The notes under the pieces are model-generated. The model saw only the letters and a list, made by a program, of their open reading frames with translations, searched no databases and was not told the DNA's origin. A DNA stretch of 64,000 bases from assembly GCF_022385335.1 (NCBI RefSeq), contig NZ_CP092431.1, positions 9,300,001 through 9,364,000 on the forward strand, given 5' to 3'. Source of the stretch: Streptomyces deccanensis (GTDB taxonomy: Bacteria > Actinomycetota > Actinomycetes > Streptomycetales > Streptomycetaceae). How positions within the stretch are numbered: the first letter of the stretch is position 1; every line of letters begins with the position of its first letter. Both the position numbers and the translations under genes were made by a program. Below, piece by piece: positions 8,015 through 16,548 of this stretch.

Positions 8015-9238
8015 CGCGAACGGCGCGCCCGCGCGCCGCAGTTCACCGCTGCCCGCGTCCACCTCGAAGACGCTGACCGCGCTCGACCGCTGGAGCGCCG
8101 CGAACAACAGGCCGCCGTCCGGCGACAGGGCGATCTGGCGCGGGAAGTCCCCGCCGACCGGCACGGTGTCCAGCAGCCTCAGCCGGGCGCCGTCCGCCTC
8201 GACCGCGTAACGCGTCAGACTGTCGTGCCCCCGGTTGGCGAGGTACGCGTACGCGCCGTCCGGCGTCACGACGAACTGCGCCGGGTAGTTGGTGCCCGAC
8301 CCCGTGCCCGTGGGCTGCGGCGGGCCCGGCGAGAGCCGCCCGCGGTCGGGCTCGTAGGCGCAGACCACGACTGTGTTGTCGACCTCGTTGGCGAGATAGG
8401 CGTACCGGCCCTCGGGATGGAACGTCAGGTGCCGGGGCCCCGCACCCGGGCTGACGCTCGCCCGGGAGACCTCGGTGAGCGTGCCCCGGGACTCGTCCAG
8501 CCGGTAGGTGTAGACCGTGTCGGTGCCCAGATCGACGGCGAGGACATGACCGCCGTCGGGGCTCGTGACGATCTGGTGCGCGTGCGGCCCGTCCTGGCCG
8601 GGGCCCGGCGCCGGAGCGCGGTGCACCACCAGGTCCGTGCGCTCGCCCAGCGCGCCCGACTCCTCGACGGGGTGCACGGCGACACTGCCCGAGCCGTAGT
8701 TCGCGCTCAGCAGCCACCGCCCGCTCGGGTGCACCGACAGATGACAGGGCGCCTCGCCGCCGCTGCTCCGGGTGCCGAGGACCTTGCGGTCGGACAGCCG
8801 TATGGCGGTCACTCCGCCCTCCGGCCGCTCGTTCACGGCGTACAGCGTCCGGCCGTCCGGGTGGACGGCGAGGTACGACGGGTCGCCGACCCCGGTGATC
8901 GTCCCCTCGCCGGTGACACGGCCGCTCCGGGCGTCGTACGTCGCCACGCCGATGCCTTTGCCGCCGCCCTCGACCGACGTGTACGTGCCGATGTAGAGCG
9001 GCCGGGGCCCGGTGCGGGTGGGGGAGGGCGAGGCGGTCGCGGACTCGGTGCCCGACCCGGCGCCGGCCTCCGCCGAGGGGGCCGTCGGGGCGTTCGACGC
9101 GGGGGAGGGCGACGCGGGCCCGGACGTCCCGTCGGACCCCGAGCAGCCCGCCAGGGCAGCCGCTCCCGCTCCCGCCAACAGCCCCAGGGCGCGGCGCCTG
9201 CTCCAGCCGCCCCGGTCCCCAACCGTCTCGCTCGTCAT
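7982..9238 (-). CDS. Lactonase-family beta-propeller lipoprotein
   Basis: A 418-residue protein with repeated seven-blade propeller motifs (LYIGTYT, HLSVHPSGRWLLSANYGSGSV, GPRHLTFHPEGRYAYLANE, FPRQIALSPDGGLL) of the 6-phosphogluconolactonase-type lactonase family. The N-terminus has a Tat signal (SRRRALGLL) followed by a lipobox (LAGC), so it should be exported folded and anchored to the outer face of the membrane. A Ser/Pro/Thr-rich linker follows the lipid Cys. An extracellular lipoprotein is unlikely to act in the pentose phosphate pathway, so the real substrate is unknown. ATG at 9238 has GAGGTG upstream. Confidence 0.85.
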   Translation of the reverse strand: MTSETVGDRGGWSRRRALGLLAGAGAAALAGCSGSDGTSGPASPSPASNAPTAPSAEAGAGSGTESATASPSPTRTGPRPLYIGTYTSVEGGGKGIGVATYDARSGRVTGEGTITGVGDPSYLAVHPDGRTLYAVNERPEGGVTAIRLSDRKVLGTRSSGGEAPCHLSVHPSGRWLLSANYGSGSVAVHPVEESGALGERTDLVVHRAPAPGPGQDGPHAHQIVTSPDGGHVLAVDLGTDTVYTYRLDESRGTLTEVSRASVSPGAGPRHLTFHPEGRYAYLANEVDNTVVVCAYEPDRGRLSPGPPQPTGTGSGTNYPAQFVVTPDGAYAYLANRGHDSLTRYAVEADGARLRLLDTVPVGGDFPRQIALSPDGGLLFAALQRSSAVSVFEVDAGSGELRRAGAPFASPVAVCALPL

Positions 9239-9406
9239 TCGTGCACCTCGGGTGTCGGTTCTCTCGGCTGTCACCACCTTGACGGGTACGGGCGCCCCGG
9301 CGCAAAGCCGAAGGCGGGCGTCGCGCGCCGTGCGAAACCCGCCGTTCGTCCGTGCGCGGGCGGTCGGGGCCGCCCGCGCACGCCGCCGGTCTCTCCCGCC
9401 GGTGCC

Positions 9407-10567
9407 CTACCAGTCGCCGTCCTGGATCGGCTTGCCCGGAGCGTCACCGAGCGGCTTGACCTGGCCGGGGGCCGGTGCCTGCCACGGATCGAGGTCGTCG
9501 CCGAGCCAGTCACCGACGGGCTTCACGGTGCCGAGGGCGTCGGCCGGGGCGAGGTCCTCGGCGTCGTTGTCGTAGTACTCGAACCACGGGAGCCCGGCGC
9601 GGGTGTACGCCGCGCGGTCCACGGGCGACGGCGGTGGGGCCTCCCCGGTGATGCGGCGCCACTCGGGCGGGGTGACCAGGTGCACGAAGACCCGCCCGGC
9701 CGGCTGCTCGGCCCAGCTGCCGCGCGGCCAGGTGTCCCGGTAGACCTCCTGCCGCATCGACCCGCCGACCCCGAGACCCATCGCCGCAGGCGCCCGGGGC
9801 GGGGCCGCCGGAGCACTGCGCTGCGGGGCCGCGGCCGGCGCCGCCATCGGGTACGCGGCCCCCGGAGGCATCGGCCCGCCACCCGGCGCGGGCGGCAGGG
9901 GAGCCCCGGTGGCCGGGGGCGGCATCGGCACGGCACCCGGCGGCGGCATCGGGACGGGGCCCGTGCCGGCGAAGAGCGTGGTGGTGGCGAGCCCACCGAG
10001 CCCGCGCTCGGCCTCGGCGCGCAGCCGCTCCTCCTCCCGCCACACGGCCAACTGCTCGTCGTTCAGCGGGAACGACTGCAGCTGCACCCCGCCGAACACC
10101 TCCTCGCCGGTGACCTGGCCCTCGACCGTGGCACCGAGCCCCAGGGGGACGGCCACGAACTGCCGGACCGTGCCCTTGCCGGAGTTGATGCCGTCCAGCC
10201 ACGGCTGACGCGGGAGGACGACGTAGTTCTGCGGATCGCGGGCGAGCGCGCCGGTCCACGGCTTGCCCGACACCGCGCACACCTTGCCCACGCCGACCTG
10301 GAGCGCGGCCGGTTCCGTGGAACCGCCGAAGTGCAGCCACATCGCCTCGCGCAGATACACGGGGAGCATCACGCCGCCGCGTGCCCGCATCTCCGGGGAG
10401 GTGGTGTGCGGGTAGTCCTCGACCCGGCGGATCGGAAAGTCGCCCAGACCGGGCGGGAGTTGGTGCGTGCCCTGCTCCGGCAGGCGCAGGGTGCGGATGA
10501 ACCGCACCCGTACCCCGCCCGGCAGGCGCAGTGTGGTCCCGTCGATCCGCACGGTGCCTTCGGCCAT
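9407..10567 (-). CDS. Unknown protein with proline/alanine-rich linker
   Basis: I do not recognise this 386-residue protein. It has an ordered N-terminal domain (about 1-190, containing RVRFIRTLRLPEQGTHQLPPG and VVLPRQPWLDGI), a central low-complexity linker of about 80 residues rich in Pro, Ala, Gly and Met (PMPPPGAVPMPPPATG), and a short C-terminal part with GTVKPVGDW and GQVKPLGD repeated near the end. There is no signal peptide or membrane segment. ATG at 10567 follows GGGGAG. It may be cotranscribed with the exporter gene 80 bases upstream. Confidence 0.7.
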   Translation of the reverse strand: MAEGTVRIDGTTLRLPGGVRVRFIRTLRLPEQGTHQLPPGLGDFPIRRVEDYPHTTSPEMRARGGVMLPVYLREAMWLHFGGSTEPAALQVGVGKVCAVSGKPWTGALARDPQNYVVLPRQPWLDGINSGKGTVRQFVAVPLGLGATVEGQVTGEEVFGGVQLQSFPLNDEQLAVWREEERLRAEAERGLGGLATTTLFAGTGPVPMPPPGAVPMPPPATGAPLPPAPGGGPMPPGAAYPMAAPAAAPQRSAPAAPPRAPAAMGLGVGGSMRQEVYRDTWPRGSWAEQPAGRVFVHLVTPPEWRRITGEAPPPSPVDRAAYTRAGLPWFEYYDNDAEDLAPADALGTVKPVGDWLGDDLDPWQAPAPGQVKPLGDAPGKPIQDGDW

Positions 10568-10646
10568 TCCGTACGCTCCCCTCGTCGTCACGTCGTGCCT
10601 GGTCCCCCGGCAGGACGACGCGGCTACGACGTCCTGCGGTCCGGCG

Positions 10647-11903
10647 TCACTTAGCACGTCCGACGAGGCCGGACCGGTTCCGCCGACGGGGGCGCACGAT
10701 GCGTACGCGGTCGCGCAGACGGGTGAGCCGGGGGGAGCGCTCGCGCTGTTCACGGGTGCAGCGGTCGAGCTCCTCCAGCAGCCGCTGGGAGCGGTGCTCG
10801 GTGTCCAGCTCGTCCAGCATGCGGTTGACCTCCGTCAGCACGGCACCGTGCAACTGCCAGTGGCTCGGGTCGCGCTGGACGTCCTCCAGGAGCAGCTGGG
10901 CGAGCTTGTCGCGGGTCGCGACGGCCGTCGACAACTCGGCGGCGAGCCGGTCCTCCGCGGACTCGGCGCTGCGGCTGACGTCGGTGGTGACCAGCACGGC
11001 GAAACTGACCACCGCGTCGCCGATCTCGGCGAGCAGCCGCTCGATGGCGGCCCCCGCCTGCGCGGAGAACAGCGGACTCGGCTCCCGCTCCTTGGCGAGG
11101 TCGGTGAGGGTACGGGCCAGCACCCGCAGGACCACCGTGCAGATCTCCAGCGTGTCCAGGCCGGTGCGCAGCACCACCCGGTGCAGCAGGCCCTCCCGGA
11201 CGCGCGGATTGAGCTTCAGACTGTCCTCCGCCTGCTTGAGGGCCGCGTCCACCTCGACGATGTCGAAGTCGAGCTCCCGGGCCTCGTGCAGCCGGGCCGC
11301 CGCGGCCTCCGCCGGGGTGCGGCCCGCGGCCTCCTCGCCGACCCGTATCATCAGCCGCCGCATCCGCCGGGCCAGGTCCTCGATGGACTCACCGGCCGCC
11401 TCCACCCAGACCGGGGGCGCGAGCAGCAGGTTGAAGGCGAGTCCGACGACCGCGCCGATCAGGGTCTCCAGGACCCGCGCCCAGGCCGTGTCGCCGACCC
11501 GGGTGACGCCGAGCACCAGCATGGCGCTGATCGCCACCTCGGGCACGAACTCGCTCACCCGCACCAGATGCCCCACCGCGAGCGAGGCCAGGATGATCAG
11601 GGCGAGGCTCCACCAGGTGAGGCCCACCAGGACACTGAAGCCGATGGCGATGACGACGCCGGCGACCACCGAGTTCACCCGGCGGATGCCGGTGGTGAGG
11701 GTGGAGTAGAGGGTCACCTGCACGACCAGGAGAGCGGTCAGCGGAGCCGTCAGGGGCGCCGCCTCCGAGCTGAGTTGCAGGGCCACCACATAGGCCACCG
11801 TGGCGGCCGCCGCCGACCGCACCGACTGGACGATCACCGGGTCCTGTCGCCACTTCGCGACCCGGGTGTCGATCAGGCCCCACACATCACGTACGTCTCG
11901 CAT
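10647..11903 (-). CDS. Aromatic acid exporter family (FUSC-like) membrane protein
   Basis: A 418-residue membrane protein. Five to six hydrophobic helices fill residues about 25-170 (AAAATVAYVVALQL, LTALLVVQVTLYSTL, VVAGVVIAIGFSVLV), followed by a long cytoplasmic helical domain. This is the half-size aromatic-acid-exporter/FUSC architecture seen in Gram-positive bacteria. Members are proposed to export aromatic acids; the substrate here is unknown. A tail rich in Arg (VRIVRPRRRNRSG) ends the protein. Confidence 0.82.
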   Translation of the reverse strand: MRDVRDVWGLIDTRVAKWRQDPVIVQSVRSAAAATVAYVVALQLSSEAAPLTAPLTALLVVQVTLYSTLTTGIRRVNSVVAGVVIAIGFSVLVGLTWWSLALIILASLAVGHLVRVSEFVPEVAISAMLVLGVTRVGDTAWARVLETLIGAVVGLAFNLLLAPPVWVEAAGESIEDLARRMRRLMIRVGEEAAGRTPAEAAAARLHEARELDFDIVEVDAALKQAEDSLKLNPRVREGLLHRVVLRTGLDTLEICTVVLRVLARTLTDLAKEREPSPLFSAQAGAAIERLLAEIGDAVVSFAVLVTTDVSRSAESAEDRLAAELSTAVATRDKLAQLLLEDVQRDPSHWQLHGAVLTEVNRMLDELDTEHRSQRLLEELDRCTREQRERSPRLTRLRDRVRIVRPRRRNRSGLVGRAK

Positions 11904-12007
11904 CCTTGCGCTGTTCCCGTTCCGCCGCTCCTCCGAACTCCTGACCGAAGACAGTAGTCACCTGGGTGAGGGGGTACGAGGGCGGGAGACCACGAGGTCA
12001 GGGGGGC

Positions 12008-12502
12008 TCAGTCGTAGAGCTTCTCCAGGAAGGCGGACAGGTTGCCCACCGTCCGGGCTATCTGCTCCTCCACGGTGAGGCTCTCCTCGAACCGGCTTCC
12101 GGCGTCGAGGGCCTTCTTGCCGCGCACGTAGAGCGAGCACGCGAGGTCGGCGCAGAGGTACACGCCGACCGAGTTCCCCTCGCGCCCGGCCGTGCCCGCC
12201 TTCCGCGCCGTCATCAAGGAGACGCCGCCGCCCGGATGCGTCGTCAGACACACCGAGCACATGCTGCGGTGCAGGAACCCGCGTCGCGCGGAGGGGAGCC
12301 GCAGGGTGACGCCGACGAGTCCGCCCTCGCGCTCGGCGACCAGATAGCTCCGATCGGGTGCCCCCGGATCCCGCCAGCCGAGGAAATCCAGATCCGCCCA
12401 CGACCGCTGCTCGAGATCACGGGGCACGAAGATCCTCTTCGCCTCCCCCTTCGAGCAGTTGACGAACGAGGTGCGGATGTCCTGCTCGGTGAGCGTCTTC
12501 AT
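12008..12502 (-). CDS. FBP domain (EF-G-binding treble-clef zinc finger) protein
   Basis: A 164-residue protein with the C-terminal treble-clef zinc finger of the FusB/FBP family: a MCSVC knuckle near residue 82 and a CADLAC knuckle near 118. FusB-type proteins bind elongation factor G and rescue it from fusidic acid; FBP homologues in non-resistant bacteria may assist EF-G turnover. Whether this one confers resistance cannot be told from sequence. ATG at 12502 follows GGAGAAGG. An inverted repeat lies about 45 bases upstream. Confidence 0.82.
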   Translation of the reverse strand: MKTLTEQDIRTSFVNCSKGEAKRIFVPRDLEQRSWADLDFLGWRDPGAPDRSYLVAEREGGLVGVTLRLPSARRGFLHRSMCSVCLTTHPGGGVSLMTARKAGTAGREGNSVGVYLCADLACSLYVRGKKALDAGSRFEESLTVEEQIARTVGNLSAFLEKLYD

Positions 12503-12547
12503 GACGGGCCTTCTCCGGTGAGGGTGGGGTGACGACGATCGGATCAG

Positions 12548-12566
12548 AACCTAGGAGCACTAGGTT
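12548..12566. promoter_or_regulatory. Inverted repeat upstream of FBP gene
   Basis: AACCTAG and CTAGGTT flank a 5-base spacer, with a related CCTAAGG 7 bases further on. It sits 46-64 bases upstream of the FBP gene start, a plausible operator position. No regulator can be assigned. Confidence 0.35.
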
Positions 12567-12660
12567 TTCACCTAAGGTACGCGGAATCCTCGGGAGGGGC
12601 CAATGGTTTTGGGCTCGACGGAGCCACTCGGTCGGCGCGACGGTGGCGCACCGGCGAAGG

Positions 12661-12984
12661 TCAGCCGCTCACTGCCCGCAGGGCCCCCGGCCTGACGCCG
12701 TTGAGACGGTCCAGCGCGGTGGCCGTGGCCTGGTCGGCCGGCAGATGCACCACCAGGCGACGGCCCTCGTCCGCGAGCACGAGCGTCTCGTACGACAGGC
12801 GCAGGCGACCTGCCTCGGGATGCTCGACCACCTCGAGCCCGAAACGGGAGGGCGGGGCCGGAACAGCGGCGAGCCGGTCGCTGAACGGCGCCCCGGCCGC
12901 CGCCGTCAACTCGTCGGCCAGGACGGCGACATGAGGGTCGTGCAGTGAGGACTCGTTGCGCAGATGGGCGACCTGCTCGTCGGC
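12661..12984 (-). pseudogene. C-terminal fragment of XRE/MmyB-type regulator
   Basis: Only the last 107 residues of a MmyB-like ligand-binding domain are recognisable (ADEQVAHLRN, HDPHVAVLADEL, LRLSYETLVLADEG), ending at a normal stop. The N-terminal XRE helix-turn-helix is absent: upstream of about 12984 the frame continues only as the antisense of an oxidoreductase fragment. The remnant shares its breakpoint with the neighbouring dehydrogenase remnant, pointing to one deletion that removed the 5' ends of both divergent genes. Confidence 0.7.
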
Positions 12985-13527
12985 CACCCGGTCCCGCCCG
13001 GGGACACCCTGCGCCTGCGCTCCGGCCAACGGCTGCTGGTGGTCGGCGCGAGCGGCGGCGTCGGCAGTACGGCGGTCCAGCTGGCCCACGCCTGGGGCGC
13101 TCATGTCACCGCCATCGCCGGCGCCGCCAACGCCGCGTTCTGCCGCGAACTCGGCGCCGACGTGGCCCTGGACTACGCCACCACCCCACCGAGCGCCCTC
13201 AAAGGGCAGTTCGACGCCATCCTCGACTGCCACGGTTCCTCGGTCCGCGACTACCGACGCGCCCTCCGCCCCGGCGGTCGCATCGCCTCGCCCTCCGCCG
13301 GCGCCATACCCTTCGCCCTGCTGTCCCTCGTCCTGCCCGGTCCGCGCGTACGCCTGCTCATGGCCAGCCCTCGACGCGCGGACCTGGAAACCCTCGCCGA
13401 TCACGTCGACAAACAAGACCTGCGTCCGGTCATCGAGCGCGTGTACCCCCTGGACGAGATCCAGGACGCCCACCGCGCCACCGAAACCGGCCATGCCCGA
13501 GGCAAACGCGTCATCCGCCTCGTGTAA
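12985..13527 (+). pseudogene. C-terminal half of zinc-type alcohol dehydrogenase/quinone oxidoreductase
   Basis: Starting at about 12985 the plus strand encodes the Rossmann half of a medium-chain dehydrogenase: LVVGASGGVGSTAVQLAHAWG (positions about 13024-13086), LDYATT, ILDCHGS and a C-terminal LDEIQDAHRATETGHARGKR. The N-terminal GroES-like catalytic half of about 140 residues and any promoter are missing. GTG/ATG codons exist near 12964 but with no convincing ribosome site. Best read as a non-functional remnant created together with the adjoining regulator fragment. Confidence 0.72.
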
Positions 13528-13542
13528 CGCCTGGTACCCCAG

Positions 13543-13561
13543 GGCTGGATCTGATCCAGCC
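13543..13561. terminator. Palindrome after dehydrogenase remnant
   Basis: GGCTGGATC T GATCCAGCC is a perfect 9+1+9 palindrome 16 bases past the remnant's stop. It may be its old terminator or an operator for the phosphotransferase gene starting 133 bases on. Confidence 0.4.
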
Positions 13562-13693
13562 GCGCCGGCCGCCTCCGGTGCCGAACTCGCCCCCGCCGTC
13601 CGCTACTTCGGCCGTGACGCACCGGACGCGGACTTCCTGCCCACCCACCTGGCAGAGTGGGCCCGCACGCGCAGTTCGACGAGGGGGATCGCA

Positions 13694-14668
13694 GTGGACG
13701 GAACGGAACGCGCGCGGCTGGTCCTCACGGCGGCGGGGCTGCCGCCGGAGAGCCTCGCCGAGCGGAGGCCGCTCACCGGTGGCACGTACAACACGGTCGA
13801 GGAACTGCGCCTCACCGACGGCACCCGGCTCGTCCTCAAGGTCCCCCCGCCGCCCACCACGCCCGGTCTGGCCCACGAGCGCGAACTCCTCGGCGCCGAG
13901 GCCACGTTCTGCCGGGCCGCAGCGACCGTCGACGTCCCCGTTCCGCGCGTGGTCGGGGCCGCCTTCGACGAGAGCGCGCCGGCGGGCCGCCACCTCCTCC
14001 TCACCCACTGCCCCGGCACCGGATGGGACGGTCCGCTCACCGGCGGGGACGAAGCGCTACGACGGGAGTTGGGTGGCCTGGTCGCCCGGCTGCACCGGGT
14101 CACCGGACCCGGTCACGGCTATCCCACCGGCGCCCTCGGCCCCCTCGCCCCCGACTGGCGCACCGCGTTCACCACCATGTACGAGGCCGTCCTCGACGAC
14201 GCCCACCGGTTCGGCGCCTGGCTGCCCCGCCCCCTGGACGAGGTGGCCCGAACGGCGAAGTCCGCGTACGACGCCCTCGACGAGGTGACCGTGCCGCGAC
14301 TGGTCCACTTCGACCTGTGGCCGGGCAACATCCTCGTGGAGCGGGGCGACCCCGCGCGCGTGGGCGGCCTCATCGACGGCGAGCGCATGTTCTGGGGCGA
14401 CCCGGTCGCGGACTTCGTCTCGCTGGCACTGCTGGGGGACGTCCGGCACGACACCGACCTCATGACCGGGTATCAAGAGGCGGGCGGCGTCGCCGAGTTC
14501 ACGCCGTCGGCGGCCCGGCGGTACGCCCTCTACCGCAGCTACCTCGACCTGATCATGCTGGTGGAGACGGTGCCGCGCGCCATCGACGGCGACGACCTCG
14601 CATGGCGGCGGGAGCAGGTGGCACCGCACCTGACGGCCGCCCTGGACGAACTGGCCGAGAGCGCCTGA
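13694..14668 (+). CDS. Aminoglycoside phosphotransferase (APH) family kinase-fold protein
   Basis: A 324-residue APH-family protein. The catalytic loop HFDLWPGNIL (H-x-D-x4-N) lies near residue 207 and the metal-binding Asp follows in LIDGERMFWGDP. The N-terminal lobe has LTGGTYNTVEELRL and VLKVP with the ATP-binding Lys. Members phosphorylate small molecules such as aminoglycosides, homoserine or sugars; the exact substrate cannot be told. GTG at 13694 is chosen because GAGGGGG (13681-13687) is 6 bases ahead and homology starts there. A long upstream open frame is not coding-like. Confidence 0.82.
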   Translation: MDGTERARLVLTAAGLPPESLAERRPLTGGTYNTVEELRLTDGTRLVLKVPPPPTTPGLAHERELLGAEATFCRAAATVDVPVPRVVGAAFDESAPAGRHLLLTHCPGTGWDGPLTGGDEALRRELGGLVARLHRVTGPGHGYPTGALGPLAPDWRTAFTTMYEAVLDDAHRFGAWLPRPLDEVARTAKSAYDALDEVTVPRLVHFDLWPGNILVERGDPARVGGLIDGERMFWGDPVADFVSLALLGDVRHDTDLMTGYQEAGGVAEFTPSAARRYALYRSYLDLIMLVETVPRAIDGDDLAWRREQVAPHLTAALDELAESA

Positions 14669-14737
14669 CACCGCGTGTTTGAGTCGATCAGGTCGAGGTA
14701 CCCGCGCGCGGTGCACGACAGCAGGAAGGAGCACGCC

Positions 14738-14998
14738 GTGGACGAACACCGCCTGGAGGGTCCCGGCGAGCAGCCGGACCCCATACCGAGGGACATGCCC
14801 GACCAGCAGGCGACCGAGGGCGAGGACCCGTGGGAGGCGGCGCCGACGCGTGCCGCCGACGACGACCGGGACGAGGACACCGGCGACGAGGCCACCGACG
14901 TGCCCGACACGGACGAGGCCGGGACCGGTCGGCAGGGCGCCCCGCGATCGGGCTCCGCCAACCCCGAGCAGCCCGTCCCCGACGAGCCCTCCGGCTGA
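14738..14998 (+). CDS. Small, highly acidic unknown protein
   Basis: An 86-residue protein dominated by Asp, Glu, Pro and Thr (DDDRDEDTGDEATDVPDTDE), with no hydrophobic segment and no recognised domain; probably disordered. The GTG start at 14738 has AAGGAG at 14726-14731, 6 bases ahead, which is the main reason to call it a gene. It lies 69 bases past the APH gene and ends before a strong hairpin. Confidence 0.6.
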   Translation: MDEHRLEGPGEQPDPIPRDMPDQQATEGEDPWEAAPTRAADDDRDEDTGDEATDVPDTDEAGTGRQGAPRSGSANPEQPVPDEPSG

Positions 14999-15059
14999 CC
15001 CACGCCGCCCGGCCCCTCGGCCGTGTGCTGCCCGCGAAAATCTGGCCCTGCGAGGACTC

Positions 15060-15091
15060 GGCGCCTCCCCGGTGGGACCCGGGGAGGCGCC
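15060..15091. terminator. Bidirectional terminator hairpin
   Basis: GGCGCCTCCCCGG (15060-15072) pairs perfectly with CCGGGGAGGCGCC (15079-15091) across a 6-base loop. It lies between the convergent acidic-protein and epimerase genes and can stop transcription from both sides. Confidence 0.75.
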
Positions 15092-15144
15092 GTCATGTCC
15101 GGGACGTATGTCCGTGACATCCGTGCCCGGAGCGACCGCCGTAC

Positions 15145-16173
15145 TCAGCCGACCTTCCGCCCCCGCAGCGGTTCCGTGTCCGCCCCGGCCCCCTGCCGCA
15201 GCCCCTCCAGGAACTCCTCCAGCACTTCCACCGCCGTGCGCTCGGGCCGCCAGCGCAGCTCGTCGCGGGCCTTCGTGCAGTCCATGAGCGGCAGCCGCAG
15301 CACGGCGTCGAAGAGGTGCGGCGAGGCCGGCAGCAGCCGGAGGTTCCACGCGGCGGCGATCGCCGAGCGGGCCGCGACCCGGGGCAGTCGCACCGGACGG
15401 GACCCCAGCACCTCGCTGAGCAGCTCCGCGTCCACGGGCGACTCCGCCGCGAGGTTGAATGCCCCGCGGGCGTCGGAGTGCAGGGCCAGCCGATAGGCCC
15501 GGGCGGCGTCGTCGGTGTGCAGGGCCTGCACCTTCAGCCCGGGGATGTCGGGCAGGAACGGCAACAGGTCGGGCCGGGCCAGCTGCCCCGGCAGGAAACG
15601 CCCGCCGAAGATACGGCGCTGCTCGCTCGCCGACTCCCGCTTGAACAGGAACGCGGGCCGCATCCGCACCACCCGCACCCCGGGGTGCTCGTGCTCGAAG
15701 GAGTCCAGGGCCCGCTCCAGATACGCCTTCTCCCGGCAGTACGCGGCGTCCGGCCAGCCGTGCGTCGGCCACGACTCGTCGACGGCGCGGCCCTTCGGCC
15801 CGGGGGAGTAGGCGCCGACCGACGAGGCGTGCACCAGCGTCGGGACCTTGGCCGCCGCGACCGCCTCGAAGACCCGGATGCTGCCCAGCACATTGGTCCG
15901 CCAGGTCGCGGCCGGATCATGCGTCGGCTGGAACGCCCAGGCGAGATGGACGACCGCGTCCGCCCCCTCGAACTCCTTGACCAGATCTGCCTGCTCGGAC
16001 CCGACGTCCACGGCCGACCAGTCCGTCTTCGCGGGGGACCAGTCGGGGACCCGCCGGGCCAGTCCCCGTACCCGGTCGACCCGCGCGTCCTCCGCGAGCA
16101 GCCGCACCAGGCTCGTCCCCACATTGCCGGTGGCGCCAGTGACCACGATCCTGCCGCTGGATTCTCCGTTCAC
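15145..16173 (-). CDS. NAD-dependent epimerase/dehydratase family (extended SDR)
   Basis: A 342-residue Rossmann protein with the GATGNVGTSLV nucleotide-binding loop at residues about 11-21 and the catalytic YCREK (Tyr-x3-Lys) near residue 145, with HASSVGAYSPG supplying the Ser. It has the extended-SDR length and acts on an NDP-sugar or similar substrate that cannot be named. The GTG start at 16173 is supported by GAGAGGAG 9 bases upstream and by the nucleotide-binding loop starting at residue 8; a longer frame to 16371 lacks homology. Confidence 0.87.
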   Translation of the reverse strand: MNGESSGRIVVTGATGNVGTSLVRLLAEDARVDRVRGLARRVPDWSPAKTDWSAVDVGSEQADLVKEFEGADAVVHLAWAFQPTHDPAATWRTNVLGSIRVFEAVAAAKVPTLVHASSVGAYSPGPKGRAVDESWPTHGWPDAAYCREKAYLERALDSFEHEHPGVRVVRMRPAFLFKRESASEQRRIFGGRFLPGQLARPDLLPFLPDIPGLKVQALHTDDAARAYRLALHSDARGAFNLAAESPVDAELLSEVLGSRPVRLPRVAARSAIAAAWNLRLLPASPHLFDAVLRLPLMDCTKARDELRWRPERTAVEVLEEFLEGLRQGAGADTEPLRGRKVG

Positions 16174-16548
16174 CGCGGACTCCTCTCGCGCACGTCGATT
16201 CCTCCGGAGCCGCCCACGAGTACCCGGCCCCGGAGGATGCACGCGGCCACTACCGGCCACACCGGCGGTGCACGTGGAAAAGGAGAAGCCCCGACCGGGA
16301 CGGGGGAATCGCGGTCGGGGCGGTCTGTGTGTGGGTGCGGATGGCGGTCGCCTCTCGGCGAAAGGCTCCACAGGGCTTCAGCCGAACGATCGTCCCTGTG
16401 GGCAATAGGTGAGGCCCGGGGACACTGTCCCATCCACACCCACGGTTGGTTCAACGGGAAAGTACCAGCGGGTGTTCCTTCCGTATCCGGACAATGCCGG
16501 TGATCTGCGTCACGTCGCACCAGGCCCCCCAGAGCGGCTCTCACCAGG
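16174..16548. other. Intergenic region with two hairpins, no gene seen
   Basis: No convincing gene in these 375 bases. GCCCCGACC (16289-16297) pairs with GGTCGGGGC (16314-16322), and CCACAGGG (16369-16376) with CCCTGTGG (16395-16402). The first resembles a Streptomyces terminator and could end transcription from the HAD gene or an unannotated short transcript. The part nearest the epimerase presumably holds its promoter. Confidence 0.5.

Noticed and set aside
8225..10654. 809-residue plus-strand open frame
   Set aside because: Lies wholly opposite the lactonase and proline-rich genes and has shadow-type composition without any motif.
12956..13693. N-terminal extension of the phosphotransferase frame
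   Set aside because: The sequence is an out-of-frame reading of the dehydrogenase remnant; the GTG at 13694 has a good ribosome site and matches the APH family start.
16289..16322. Possible small RNA gene at the hairpin
   Set aside because: Only a stem-loop is visible; no promoter at the right distance could be identified.
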